A stretch of 8,912 nucleotides of DNA from NCBI GenBank assembly GCA_937915475.1, contig CALGIR010000243.1:1-8912 (forward strand), in the 5' to 3' direction. Positions 1-6,078 of this stretch are shown here, piece by piece; the stretch's first letter is position 1; each line of letters opens with the position of its first letter. The translations under genes and the position numbers were made by a program. Under the pieces are notes generated by a model. That model searched no databases. It was not told the DNA's origin and saw only the letters and a program-made list of their open reading frames with translations. Source of the DNA: an uncultured Bacteroidales bacterium (GTDB taxonomy: Bacteria; Bacteroidota; Bacteroidia; Bacteroidales; Tenuifilaceae).

Positions 1-306
1 GCATGGAAGCTCAGCACCCGCAATATATGTTAAGCCTTCTTGCTTGAGGCTAATGCCTGGGCTTGAAGACGATGTCATAACCTTTTTTCCGCATCCAGCC
101 CCGGCGTATACCATATTGATTGCAGAAATTTCACTTTCGGCTTGTAGTACAACCATGCCTGTTTCTTCCCATGGTTTACGATCCATTAGCGTTTCCATAA
201 TTTCTGACTGAGGGGTAATAGGGTAACCAAAATACCCATCGCAACCGCAACGTATAGCGGCCTCGGCAATAACCTCATTACCCTTCATTAGTCTGTAATC
301 TGCCAT
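1..306 (-). CDS. vorB: 2-oxoacid:ferredoxin oxidoreductase alpha subunit, VorB-type (partial, N-terminal 102 residues)
   Basis: The reading frame opens at an ATG at 306-304 and runs open for exactly 102 codons to the window edge, so the C-terminal part is missing. The protein begins MADYRLMKGNEVIAEAAI and then has GYFGYPITPQSEI at about residues 25-37, the domain I signature of the alpha subunit of pyruvate/2-oxoacid:ferredoxin oxidoreductases. An SSSSPGISL stretch at about residues 82-90 is also typical. Enzymes of this family decarboxylate a 2-oxoacid with thiamine diphosphate and CoA, giving acyl-CoA, CO2 and reduced ferredoxin in the cytoplasm. It lies 35 bases behind a two-cluster ferredoxin gene, the usual arrangement for Vor/Kor enzymes; the beta and gamma subunits should follow to the left of base 1. 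The Vor (branched-chain) rather than Kor (2-oxoglutarate) label comes from overall resemblance and is less certain than the family. Confidence 0.85.
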   Translation of the reverse strand, partial: MADYRLMKGNEVIAEAAIRCGCDGYFGYPITPQSEIMETLMDRKPWEETGMVVLQAESEISAINMVYAGAGCGKKVMTSSSSPGISLKQEGLTYIAGAELPC

Positions 307-341
307 TTTACTAATATTTTAAAATGTGAATAACCTTAGGG

Positions 342-578
342 TTAGGCTTTTGCCTCAACCTTTACCTTATAAACTTCAATAACGCCATCGGGGCACACAA
401 GCCCACAGTTTGCGCAGCCAATACAAGCTTCAGGGTTTGCCATGTAGGCATAGTTGTACCCTTTGGCATTTACTTCGTGGGCTAGCGCCAGCACGTTAGT
501 AGGACATGTAATAACACAAAGGTTACAACCTTTGCATTTTTCCACATCAACTACTACAGCTCCTCTAATTTTTGCCAT
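342..578 (-). CDS. 2[4Fe-4S] ferredoxin subunit of the 2-oxoacid oxidoreductase (VorD/KorD-like)
   Basis: This 78-residue protein carries two complete CxxCxxCxxxCP motifs, with cysteines at residues 15, 18, 21, 25 and 52, 55, 58, 62. These are the ligands for two [4Fe-4S] clusters. There is no signal peptide, so it is cytoplasmic. Proteins of this size and layout are the delta subunit of 2-oxoacid:ferredoxin oxidoreductases, passing electrons from the catalytic subunits to a soluble carrier. The gene sits between the aminotransferase (38 bases upstream) and the VorB-like gene (35 bases downstream) on the same strand, so the three are probably one operon. A stand-alone ferredoxin is possible, but the position next to the alpha subunit argues for a subunit of the complex. 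Confidence 0.88.
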   Translation of the reverse strand: MAKIRGAVVVDVEKCKGCNLCVITCPTNVLALAHEVNAKGYNYAYMANPEACIGCANCGLVCPDGVIEVYKVKVEAKA

Positions 579-616
579 ATTAAATGTTATGTTTTAAGTA
601 GTGATTATTAAATTGT

Positions 617-1936
617 TTAATTTAAAGGATGATCCTCTTGAAAGCATTTAAGCCTAAACTCTAAGTCAGCAAACTGATCGGGATGTGTTTGCGATACGCA
701 AGCACGTAGGCCTTCGGTACGCTCACTACCAGTTATTCCTAGCGAGATTGCGCTTATACCATAGTATAGCAATTTTTCAATTAGTTCCCCGCCAGTAAAT
801 CCTGGATAGGATATTGTAAAGTAAAAACCATCGGCCAATGGCTTGTCTTCGTCCATATCGTAAACAATTTTAAAGCCATAGCTGGTGAAAAGCTTTTTCA
901 TGGATTTTGCTCTTTCACCATACACTCTAACCACATCTACAAAGTCTAACTTACCCTCGTTTGCTGCTTTAAGCATGGCGGCAAGCCCATATTGGGCAGA
1001 GTGTGATGTACCCGATGACAATGAGTAAACTGCTCCGTATATTATGGAAAACCCAAACCTATCGGATGCGAAGTATCGTTTAAGGTCGGGATATTGCCTA
1101 TCGAATAGCTTATCGCTAATCACCAGAGAACCTATTCTTTGCCCTGCATAGCTAAATGCTTTAGAGCTCGATATTAGCATAATCCAGTTATCGGTATAGT
1201 TTGCAACCGATACCTGATATGGTGGCTTACCTGGTTTGGATAAATCTTTTCTGAAGTCCATGGCAAAGTAGGCCAAATCCTCAATAACAATCGTATCGTA
1301 TTTAGTTGCTAATTCGCCAATGGTCTGTAACTCAGTGTCGGTAAAGCAAATCCATGAAGGATTATTAGGGTTTGAGTAAATAATGGTACTGATATTGCCT
1401 TTCTTTAGATAGCTTTCCAGTTTCTCTTTTAGCTTAGGCCCTCTGAAATTGTAAACGTCAAAGGTTTCGTATTTCATACCAAGCACCTTAAGCTGTTGTT
1501 TTTGAACAGGGAAGCCAGGGTCAATAAAGAGAACTGTATCTTTTTGGGCTTGGCATCGGTTGGCGACAAGAAAAGATGCCATTCCCCCCTGCATTGAGCC
1601 CACTGTTGGAATACAGCATTTCTTGTCAACATCAACATTCATAAAGTTTTTTACAAACTTAGAAGTTTCGATTTTGAGCTCTGGTAATCCATCGATTATT
1701 GGATAGAACTGTGCAACGCCTTTTTTTAATGCTGCAATTTCTGCGTTTACGCCAAATTCAGATGGTTCAAGGCCAGGAACGCCCATTTCCATTCTAATAA
1801 ACTTCTGCCCAGAGGCATTCTCAATTTCGCTAACGAGCCTAACTATTTCTCTAATAGTTGCTTTGCCAACATTCTCTATTCCTGTTTCAGCAATTTTTGC
1901 TTTAACAATACTGTTGGGAATGGGAGTGTCTTTCAT
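617..1936 (-). CDS. PLP-dependent aminotransferase, class I/II (fold type I)
   Basis: This 439-residue protein shows the full set of class I/II aminotransferase landmarks: a GSMQGG cofactor-phosphate loop at 113-118, NPNNP at 189-193, the pyridine-ring aspartate D220 in IVIEDLAYF, the Schiff-base lysine K259 in SSSKAFSYAGQRIG with R267 after it, and a late arginine R411 that probably binds the substrate carboxylate. Such enzymes exchange an amino group between an amino acid and a 2-oxoacid. Length is slightly above the usual 390-420. It is the first gene of an apparent operon with the ferredoxin and VorB-type genes, which suggests it feeds 2-oxoacids from amino acids (perhaps branched-chain or aromatic) to the oxidoreductase. 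That substrate link is inferred from the neighbourhood; the sequence alone does not fix specificity. No Shine-Dalgarno precedes the ATG, as is normal in Bacteroidetes. Confidence 0.85.
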   Translation of the reverse strand: MKDTPIPNSIVKAKIAETGIENVGKATIREIVRLVSEIENASGQKFIRMEMGVPGLEPSEFGVNAEIAALKKGVAQFYPIIDGLPELKIETSKFVKNFMNVDVDKKCCIPTVGSMQGGMASFLVANRCQAQKDTVLFIDPGFPVQKQQLKVLGMKYETFDVYNFRGPKLKEKLESYLKKGNISTIIYSNPNNPSWICFTDTELQTIGELATKYDTIVIEDLAYFAMDFRKDLSKPGKPPYQVSVANYTDNWIMLISSSKAFSYAGQRIGSLVISDKLFDRQYPDLKRYFASDRFGFSIIYGAVYSLSSGTSHSAQYGLAAMLKAANEGKLDFVDVVRVYGERAKSMKKLFTSYGFKIVYDMDEDKPLADGFYFTISYPGFTGGELIEKLLYYGISAISLGITGSERTEGLRACVSQTHPDQFADLEFRLKCFQEDHPLN

Positions 1937-2102
1937 AATTCAGATATATTTTAATGCTATTCAACTGATATCGACTTAAATACACAACTAAGGTAATCAT
2001 AATATTTCAGAACACAATTTTATAAAAGATTTCTATAAATTAAAAGTATTTCGATGTTTTTAATAACAGTTTGTAACGTTATTTATGAATTTAGAATGAT
2101 TT

Positions 2103-2132
2103 CAAGCATAATTGAATAGATTCTGTTACAAA
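2103..2132 (-). promoter_or_regulatory. Probable Bacteroidetes-type promoter for the aminotransferase-ferredoxin-vor operon
   Basis: Read on the minus strand there is TTTG at 2132-2129, 18 bases, then TATGCTTG at 2110-2103. This matches the Bacteroidetes -33/-7 pattern TTTG/TAnnTTTG with one mismatch in the -7 box. Transcription would start near 2097, leaving a leader of about 160 bases before the ATG at 1936. The leader is AT-rich, and I see no conserved RNA structure or terminator in it. Confidence 0.4.
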
Positions 2133-2150
2133 TACAATGTTTGGTAAAAC

Positions 2151-2183
2151 AAAAAAAGCACCTAATGCTAACTAAGGTGCTTT
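2151..2183 (-). terminator. Rho-independent terminator after the flavodoxin gene
   Basis: A perfect 9-base inverted repeat (aaagcacct at 2155-2163 and aggtgcttt at 2175-2183) encloses an 11-base loop. On the minus strand the hairpin is followed by a run of seven T residues (2157-2151, the last bases of the stem included), the form of an intrinsic terminator. It lies 33 bases beyond the flavodoxin stop codon and just upstream of the proposed promoter of the aminotransferase operon, so it separates the two transcription units. Confidence 0.85.
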
Positions 2184-2216
2184 GTGTAGGATACCAACTA
2201 AGGATTATCAACTAAT

Positions 2217-2741
2217 TTAGCTGAATAGAGTTTTAAGCTTTGCAGTCCATTCGCTAATCCTTTTGTCTGTTAGTTCTGGTTCATAATCTTCATCAATTGG
2301 TAAACCAATGAATTCGTTGTTTATCACTGCTTCAGAGTCGGTAAATGTATATCCGCTGGTAGGAACTTGACCTACAATTTTTGCCCCTTTTCTAATTAAA
2401 ATCTTACCAATAAAACCAACGGTATCAATAAACTTTGAGGCATAGGTGATGTGGTCACCCAATCCAAAAAGGGCAAATGTTTTCCCTTCATAGTTAATTT
2501 TATCAAATTCGGGTCTAAAAAGGTCCCAATCGGGCTTGGTTCTTTCTGCATCCCAGGTTTCCTTACCTGTGGTTGAGCAGCCTAGAATAATGTTATTGTA
2601 CTTATCAAAATCAGCAGCTTTGCTGTTCTTAATAGGAATTAAGTCTGCCATGTCTTCGCCAATGGCTTTTCTTACTCTTTGGGCAACGTTTTCGGCTTTT
2701 CCGCCGGTTGGCCCGTAAAAAATACCTACTTTATTTTTCAT
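2217..2741 (-). CDS. fldA: Long-chain flavodoxin (FldA type)
   Basis: This 174-residue protein begins with a beta strand and an FMN phosphate loop, YGPTGGKAEN at residues 9-18. It then has the two flavin-stacking loops: GCSTTGKETW (54-63), and GLGDHITYASKF (93-104), where Y100 is in the usual tyrosine position. The ending GLPIDEDYEPELTDKRISEW is characteristic of FldA proteins, and the extra segment at about 115-145 marks the long-chain class. It binds FMN non-covalently and carries low-potential electrons in the cytoplasm, often replacing ferredoxin when iron is scarce. The loop reads GPTGGKAEN where many family members have GSTTGNTE, a moderate variation. It is a single-gene unit with a near-perfect promoter and a strong terminator. 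It lies directly upstream of the ferredoxin-dependent oxidoreductase operon and could serve it as electron acceptor. Confidence 0.93.
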   Translation of the reverse strand: MKNKVGIFYGPTGGKAENVAQRVRKAIGEDMADLIPIKNSKAADFDKYNNIILGCSTTGKETWDAERTKPDWDLFRPEFDKINYEGKTFALFGLGDHITYASKFIDTVGFIGKILIRKGAKIVGQVPTSGYTFTDSEAVINNEFIGLPIDEDYEPELTDKRISEWTAKLKTLFS

Positions 2742-2782
2742 TAGATGGAGGTTATAGAATGTTTAATATTTAATCGTGTACA

Positions 2783-2813
2783 CAAATATACGCATTTAAA
2801 GCGGTTTTTCAAA
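2783..2813 (-). promoter_or_regulatory. Bacteroidetes-type promoter of the flavodoxin gene
   Basis: On the minus strand TTTG at 2813-2810 is followed after exactly 19 bases by TATATTTG at 2790-2783, a full match to the -33 TTTG and -7 TAnnTTTG elements used by the Bacteroidetes primary sigma factor. Transcription should begin near 2777, giving a leader of about 35 bases before the flavodoxin ATG at 2741. I did not find a convincing operator such as a Fur-like palindrome. Confidence 0.7.
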
Positions 2814-2858
2814 GACATCCAAGGCACATTACTGCTGCATTAAAAGAAGATAAGATTG

Positions 2859-3017
2859 TTACCTTAATGGGTCAAATCTATTTGATATTGTAGAAATCAC
2901 CTCACTATAAATCCACTCCCAGCGATAAATAACTATAATGATGAGAATAATTACGGTTCCAATTAGCAGTAGTTCTGTAACTGTTAACCGCTTTATCCTA
3001 TTCATTATCCTTTTCAT
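2859..3017 (-). CDS. Small single-pass membrane protein, 52 residues, function unknown
   Basis: An ATG at 3017-3015 opens a frame of 52 codons ending in TAA at 2861-2859. The protein starts with a strongly basic stretch (MKRIMNRIKRL), followed by one long hydrophobic segment rich in I, L and V at about residues 16-31 (LLLIGTVIILIIIVIY). A tail with two tryptophans (RWEW) and mixed charge follows. This predicts one membrane helix with the basic end inside. The start lies only 12 bases after the stop of the six-segment membrane protein on the same strand, so translation is likely coupled. A second ATG at 3005 is preceded by AAAAGGATA, a rare Shine-Dalgarno-like sequence here, and would give a 48-residue form. 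I recognise no family. A chance frame is possible, but the basic-hydrophobic-amphipathic order and tight spacing favour a real gene. Confidence 0.6.
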   Translation of the reverse strand: MKRIMNRIKRLTVTELLLIGTVIILIIIVIYRWEWIYSEVISTISNRFDPLR

Positions 3018-3029
3018 CTTTCAAGTATT

Positions 3030-3716
3030 TTATTTAGCGCTTTTTAGTGAGCCAATTGAAAGCAATACTCCAAGCGCAATACCAAGTATGGCAGCAAAGA
3101 GTACCCTAAAATCAGCAGGGAGCAAAAATGTGATAGTATGGGCTGGTATCCAGAAAAAGGGAATAGTTTTTTTAAAAACAAAGTCCCATTGAACTCTCCA
3201 GTCCATATTAGCCATAATATTGCCCATTTTAATGGGTTTTAGTAAACCTGCAACGGTACCTCCATTATTCGTTATGTGTGTGTCAGTTATTTTGTGTAGT
3301 GTCATCATAATGGGTGCGTAAATTAGGTTTAACGCAGTGCTAATACAAAAAGCCACCAGAATTTTTGCAAATGATAGGTTTCCATTGAGAATGTTTCCTG
3401 GGTTTTGCATGCCCAAATACTCAAGAAGTGGAATTGTGCCTTTGCTAAATATTATGAATGCCATGTTTATTGTTAGGCCTAGAAACCCCCATACAATAGC
3501 CCTTGGAATTATTCCAAAACCTGGTTGATTGTAGTTTCCTGTTCTAATCCTAAGACCAATCATTTCTCCAAAGGTTGCTAAAATGGCAAACTTAATAAAG
3601 CTCATTATCATTCCATGGGCTGTATTGAAATCTGCGTATGCTTTATAAACCGAGGGGAAAATGTAGAAGGGGAGGAGTACTACTATTGTTATTACCAGTA
3701 TATCCTTTTTTTTCAT
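3030..3716 (-). CDS. Integral membrane protein resembling the Mpv17/PMP22 family
   Basis: This 228-residue protein has about six hydrophobic segments, near residues 5-25, 36-55, 72-91, 116-140, 183-200 and 203-222. The C-terminal part has tryptophans and prolines at W173, W177 and W189-P191, then PFFWIPAHTITFLLP (186-200) and a conserved-looking FRVLFAAILGIALGVLLS. This recalls the end of eukaryotic Mpv17/PMP22 proteins, where a W-rich segment, a P-x-x-x-F motif and an R-V-L-F segment occur in the same order. Members are small inner-membrane channels or transporters of unsettled substrate; bacterial ones are uncharacterised to my knowledge. There is no cleavable signal and no ATPase motif. 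It lies 134 bases behind the acyl-CoA synthetase on the same strand without a visible promoter, so it may be read through from that gene, and it is followed by the 52-residue membrane protein. The membrane call is firm; the family call is tentative. Confidence 0.6.
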   Translation of the reverse strand: MKKKDILVITIVVLLPFYIFPSVYKAYADFNTAHGMIMSFIKFAILATFGEMIGLRIRTGNYNQPGFGIIPRAIVWGFLGLTINMAFIIFSKGTIPLLEYLGMQNPGNILNGNLSFAKILVAFCISTALNLIYAPIMMTLHKITDTHITNNGGTVAGLLKPIKMGNIMANMDWRVQWDFVFKKTIPFFWIPAHTITFLLPADFRVLFAAILGIALGVLLSIGSLKSAK

Positions 3717-3739
3717 GTGTTTGTTTTATTATTTAACGT

Positions 3740-3772
3740 CCACCCGCTTGTCAGCAGACAGGTCAGGCAGGT
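3740..3772. repeat. GC-rich imperfect palindrome resembling a dispersed Bacteroidetes intergenic repeat
   Basis: In the AT-rich spacer between the membrane protein and the acyl-CoA synthetase lies a GC-rich island. It contains a short hairpin: 3746-3752 pairs with 3757-3763 (seven pairs, two of them G-T) around a four-base AGCA loop, followed by three closely spaced CAGG units (3760-3771). The wording on the minus strand, CCTGCCTG...CTGTCTGCTGACA, resembles the CCTGCCTGCCGACAGGCAGG-type repeat scattered in many Bacteroidetes genomes. The arms have diverged, as expected of a decayed copy. Neither strand has a T-run right after the hairpin, so it is not a classic terminator. Confidence 0.45.
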
Positions 3773-3850
3773 ATGAAACACCCATTGTAATAGTCATTTT
3801 TTTTGTATGTTGACGTTGTTATGGATGCTTCATATTCTTGCAATTAGTAT

Positions 3851-5911
3851 TTATTCCTTCTCTATCCTTATTCTTGCATCAACGGCAACCACTTTATCTT
3901 TTCTACCTAGGAGTGGGTTGAGGTCCATTTCGAAAATCTCTGGTGCAGCGGTAACTAAGGCTGAAACTCGAGCTACTATTTCGGCAAAATGCTCTACGTT
4001 AACAGGCTCCTGCCCGCGAACTCCTTCTAATATTTTGTGGCTTTTTAAGCGACTAATTAGGTCGGTAGCAGCATCCTTAGAGATGGGAGCAATTCCTGTA
4101 TTTACATCTTTTAAAACCTCAATAAAAATACCGCCAAGTCCACATAGAACCATATGCCCGAATAAATCCTCACGTTTTGCACCAACAAATAGTTCAACAC
4201 CGCTTAGCATTGGTTGAATTAGAATGGCGGTTGTGTCCTTTATTTTAATCATTCGGTTAAATTCGTCAGCAACCGCTTCTCGTGTTTTAACATTAAGCAC
4301 TACACCACCAACGTCCGATTTATGAACGGGGCCTACCACTTTCATTACTACAGGATATCCTAGTTTCTGTGCAGCCTTTTGGGCATCGTTGGCAGATGTT
4401 ACCACAGCCTCCCCTGCGCGTGTAATACCTGCTGCATCGAGGAGTTCCTGTTGTTTTTCGGGTGAAAGATATCCGTTATCCGCATTGTCAATAATGCTGC
4501 GAATGGCTTTAACGTTTATCTCGGGTTGTTCAATATTTTCTGGTTGTGGTTTTGGTGTATGGTAAACCTTTGCCAGCGCATTGCCAAAGATTACCTCATC
4601 GGGGAAGTTAACGCGTCCTTTTGCAATAAAATGCGCAATTTCATCCTTTACATTAATAATGGATGGAAGTATGGGGTAGATAGGTTTTTTGCATTCGCGC
4701 ATTTTTTGGTCGAGCACATCGTACACATCGTAAACAGGGAATAACCCTGGGCTTCCAAAAATTACAGCCATTGCGTCAATATTATCGAAGTTGTTTTCAC
4801 AGGCATCGATGATATGACCTAGCTGTTCTGCTGTTCCGGTGGCAAGAAAATCGATTGGATTTGCAACAGACGATCCTGCAAATAGTTTTTCTAGTAAAGC
4901 GTCAGCCTTTGGTCCTGTTATAGTGGGTACTTCGAGATTGTTGTTCGAAAGGGCATCGGTAAGCATAACAGCTGGTCCACCAGCATGAGTAATAATGGCT
5001 ATGCGCTTCCCTTTTAGTTCAGGATGCACAAAGACACTTGCTACGCTAACCAGCTCTTCACGGCTATGGCATCTAACAATTCCTGCTTTTCGGAAAAGAG
5101 CTTCAACAGCAACGTCGCTACTGGCTAGAGCACCCGTATGTGAACTGGCAGCACGGCTTCCGGCTTCTGAACCTCCACTTTTTATTGCAGCAATTTTGCA
5201 TCCTTTACGAATTAGCGACGATGCGTGTTTCAGAAGCATGTCGGGTTTGTTTATGCTTTCAACATACAAAAGTTTAACCAGCGAGCTTGTTTTGGGATCG
5301 AAATTCTCATCCATCTCTTTAAGGATATCTTCAACCCCCATTTGTGCGCTATTACCAACGCTGTAAACCGAAGAGAAAGTTAACCCTTTTGTTATTCCTG
5401 TTTCTAGAATAAACACAGCAGTTGCCCCCGAACCAGTAATAAAATCGATGCCTTTTGGCTCTAGTTTAGGAATGGGAAGTGAGAAAACTCCTGTGTAGTT
5501 CGAGTTCATCATCCCAATGCAGTTAGGCCCAATTAGACTGCCGTTAACAGAGTTTATAGTATCAACAATTTCTTGCTCAAGCCTAGCACCTTCTTCGCTT
5601 TCCTCATGAAAACCTGCCGAAAGTATGATAAAACCACGAGTTTTCTTCTCTTTTGCTAGAACCCTTACCGTTTCTGGGCAGTGTTTTGCAGCAATGGCAA
5701 TTATGGCAAGGTCAACCTCTGGTAAATCGTCAACACTTTTATGGCACTTTATTCCCTGAACGCTATCCGCTTTTGGGTTAACAACATATAATGGTTTATT
5801 GTAATTGTTGTCGATTAAGTTCTTAAGTACTCTACCGCCTGGTTTTTGGATATCGTCTGACCCACCTATAATAACTATGCTTTGCGGGTTTGTTAACTCT
5901 TTGGTTATCAT
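3851..5911 (-). CDS. ADP-forming acetate/acyl-CoA ligase, fused alpha-beta form
   Basis: From the ATG at 5911 the protein is 686 residues, the usual size of a fused ADP-forming acyl-CoA synthetase. It converts acyl-CoA, ADP and phosphate to free acid, CoA and ATP. Domains in order: a CoA-binding Rossmann domain (about 5-130, with IVIIGGSDD and later GPNCIGMMN), the flavodoxin-like ligase domains (about 150-440) with the phosphorylated histidine H258 in SSHTGALASS, and an ATP-grasp domain (about 465-686) with HKSDVGGV at 530-537, GLGG at 591-594 and EMDLNPLL at 661-668. H530 probably matches the second phosphate-shuttle histidine of archaeal beta subunits. A start 42 codons further up (6037) is open, but that extension is lysine-rich, unlike the family, and contains the -7 promoter element. 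It diverges from hydE. The acyl range (acetyl, branched-chain or aryl) cannot be read from the sequence. Confidence 0.92.
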   Translation of the reverse strand: MITKELTNPQSIVIIGGSDDIQKPGGRVLKNLIDNNYNKPLYVVNPKADSVQGIKCHKSVDDLPEVDLAIIAIAAKHCPETVRVLAKEKKTRGFIILSAGFHEESEEGARLEQEIVDTINSVNGSLIGPNCIGMMNSNYTGVFSLPIPKLEPKGIDFITGSGATAVFILETGITKGLTFSSVYSVGNSAQMGVEDILKEMDENFDPKTSSLVKLLYVESINKPDMLLKHASSLIRKGCKIAAIKSGGSEAGSRAASSHTGALASSDVAVEALFRKAGIVRCHSREELVSVASVFVHPELKGKRIAIITHAGGPAVMLTDALSNNNLEVPTITGPKADALLEKLFAGSSVANPIDFLATGTAEQLGHIIDACENNFDNIDAMAVIFGSPGLFPVYDVYDVLDQKMRECKKPIYPILPSIINVKDEIAHFIAKGRVNFPDEVIFGNALAKVYHTPKPQPENIEQPEINVKAIRSIIDNADNGYLSPEKQQELLDAAGITRAGEAVVTSANDAQKAAQKLGYPVVMKVVGPVHKSDVGGVVLNVKTREAVADEFNRMIKIKDTTAILIQPMLSGVELFVGAKREDLFGHMVLCGLGGIFIEVLKDVNTGIAPISKDAATDLISRLKSHKILEGVRGQEPVNVEHFAEIVARVSALVTAAPEIFEMDLNPLLGRKDKVVAVDARIRIEKE

Positions 5912-5982
5912 TATTTTTATTTTTTTGAATTGATTTTTACCTAGTGTAAGAATTGTCAGCAAACTTACGAAATCTTTTTTTT

Positions 5983-5990
5983 CAAAGCTA
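5983..5990 (-). promoter_or_regulatory. Probable -7 promoter element for the acyl-CoA ligase gene
   Basis: The minus strand reads TAGCTTTG here, a full match to TAnnTTTG. No clean TTTG is found at the expected distance upstream (around 6009-6013 the strand reads GTTTT), so the -33 element is weak. Transcription would start near 5977 with a leader of about 65 bases to the ATG at 5911. This position inside the longest open frame supports the shorter protein start. Confidence 0.45.
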
Positions 5991-6028
5991 AATTTTGGCA
6001 AGTGCTTTAAAACTTGTTTATGCTTTAA

Positions 6029-6058
6029 TTTGTTCAACGTTTATAGGTTGTATATTTG
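6029..6058 (+). promoter_or_regulatory. Bacteroidetes-type promoter of hydE
   Basis: TTTG at 6029-6032 and TATATTTG at 6051-6058 are separated by 18 bases, matching the -33/-7 pattern. Transcription should begin near 6065, leaving a leader of only about 14 bases before the hydE ATG at 6079. With the element for the acyl-CoA ligase on the other strand, the 167-base spacer holds two divergent promoters whose upstream parts nearly meet. Confidence 0.68.
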
Positions 6059-6078
6059 CACATTAATTTACTTGATGT

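Noticed and set aside
2129..2136. TGTATTTG on the minus strand as an alternative -7 element for the aminotransferase operon.
   Set aside because: It lacks the leading TA and has no -33 element at the right distance; the nearby TTTG-N18-TATGCTTG arrangement fits better.
1937..2150. The long AT-rich leader before the aminotransferase as a possible riboswitch.
   Set aside because: No conserved stem set, anti-terminator or known aptamer motif could be traced, and the base composition is that of ordinary spacer.
2938..3192. An 84-codon plus-strand frame with hydrophobic stretches.
   Set aside because: It overlaps both the Mpv17-like gene and the small membrane gene in antisense. The opposite strand of membrane-protein codons often looks hydrophobic, and there is no promoter.
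3729..3797. A 22-codon minus-strand frame (ATG at 3797) just before the Mpv17-like gene, a possible leader peptide.
   Set aside because: It spans the GC-rich repeat, has no membrane or attenuator-like composition, and no paired hairpins that would support attenuation. A chance frame is more likely.
3807..4217. A 136-codon plus-strand frame antisense to the end of the acyl-CoA ligase.
   Set aside because: It lies wholly opposite a well-supported coding region, and its serine- and threonine-rich translation looks like a shadow of the opposite codons.
4995..5366. A 123-codon plus-strand frame antisense to the acyl-CoA ligase.
   Set aside because: It covers the conserved H258 region on the other strand, has no recognisable domain, and is explained by codon bias of the real gene.
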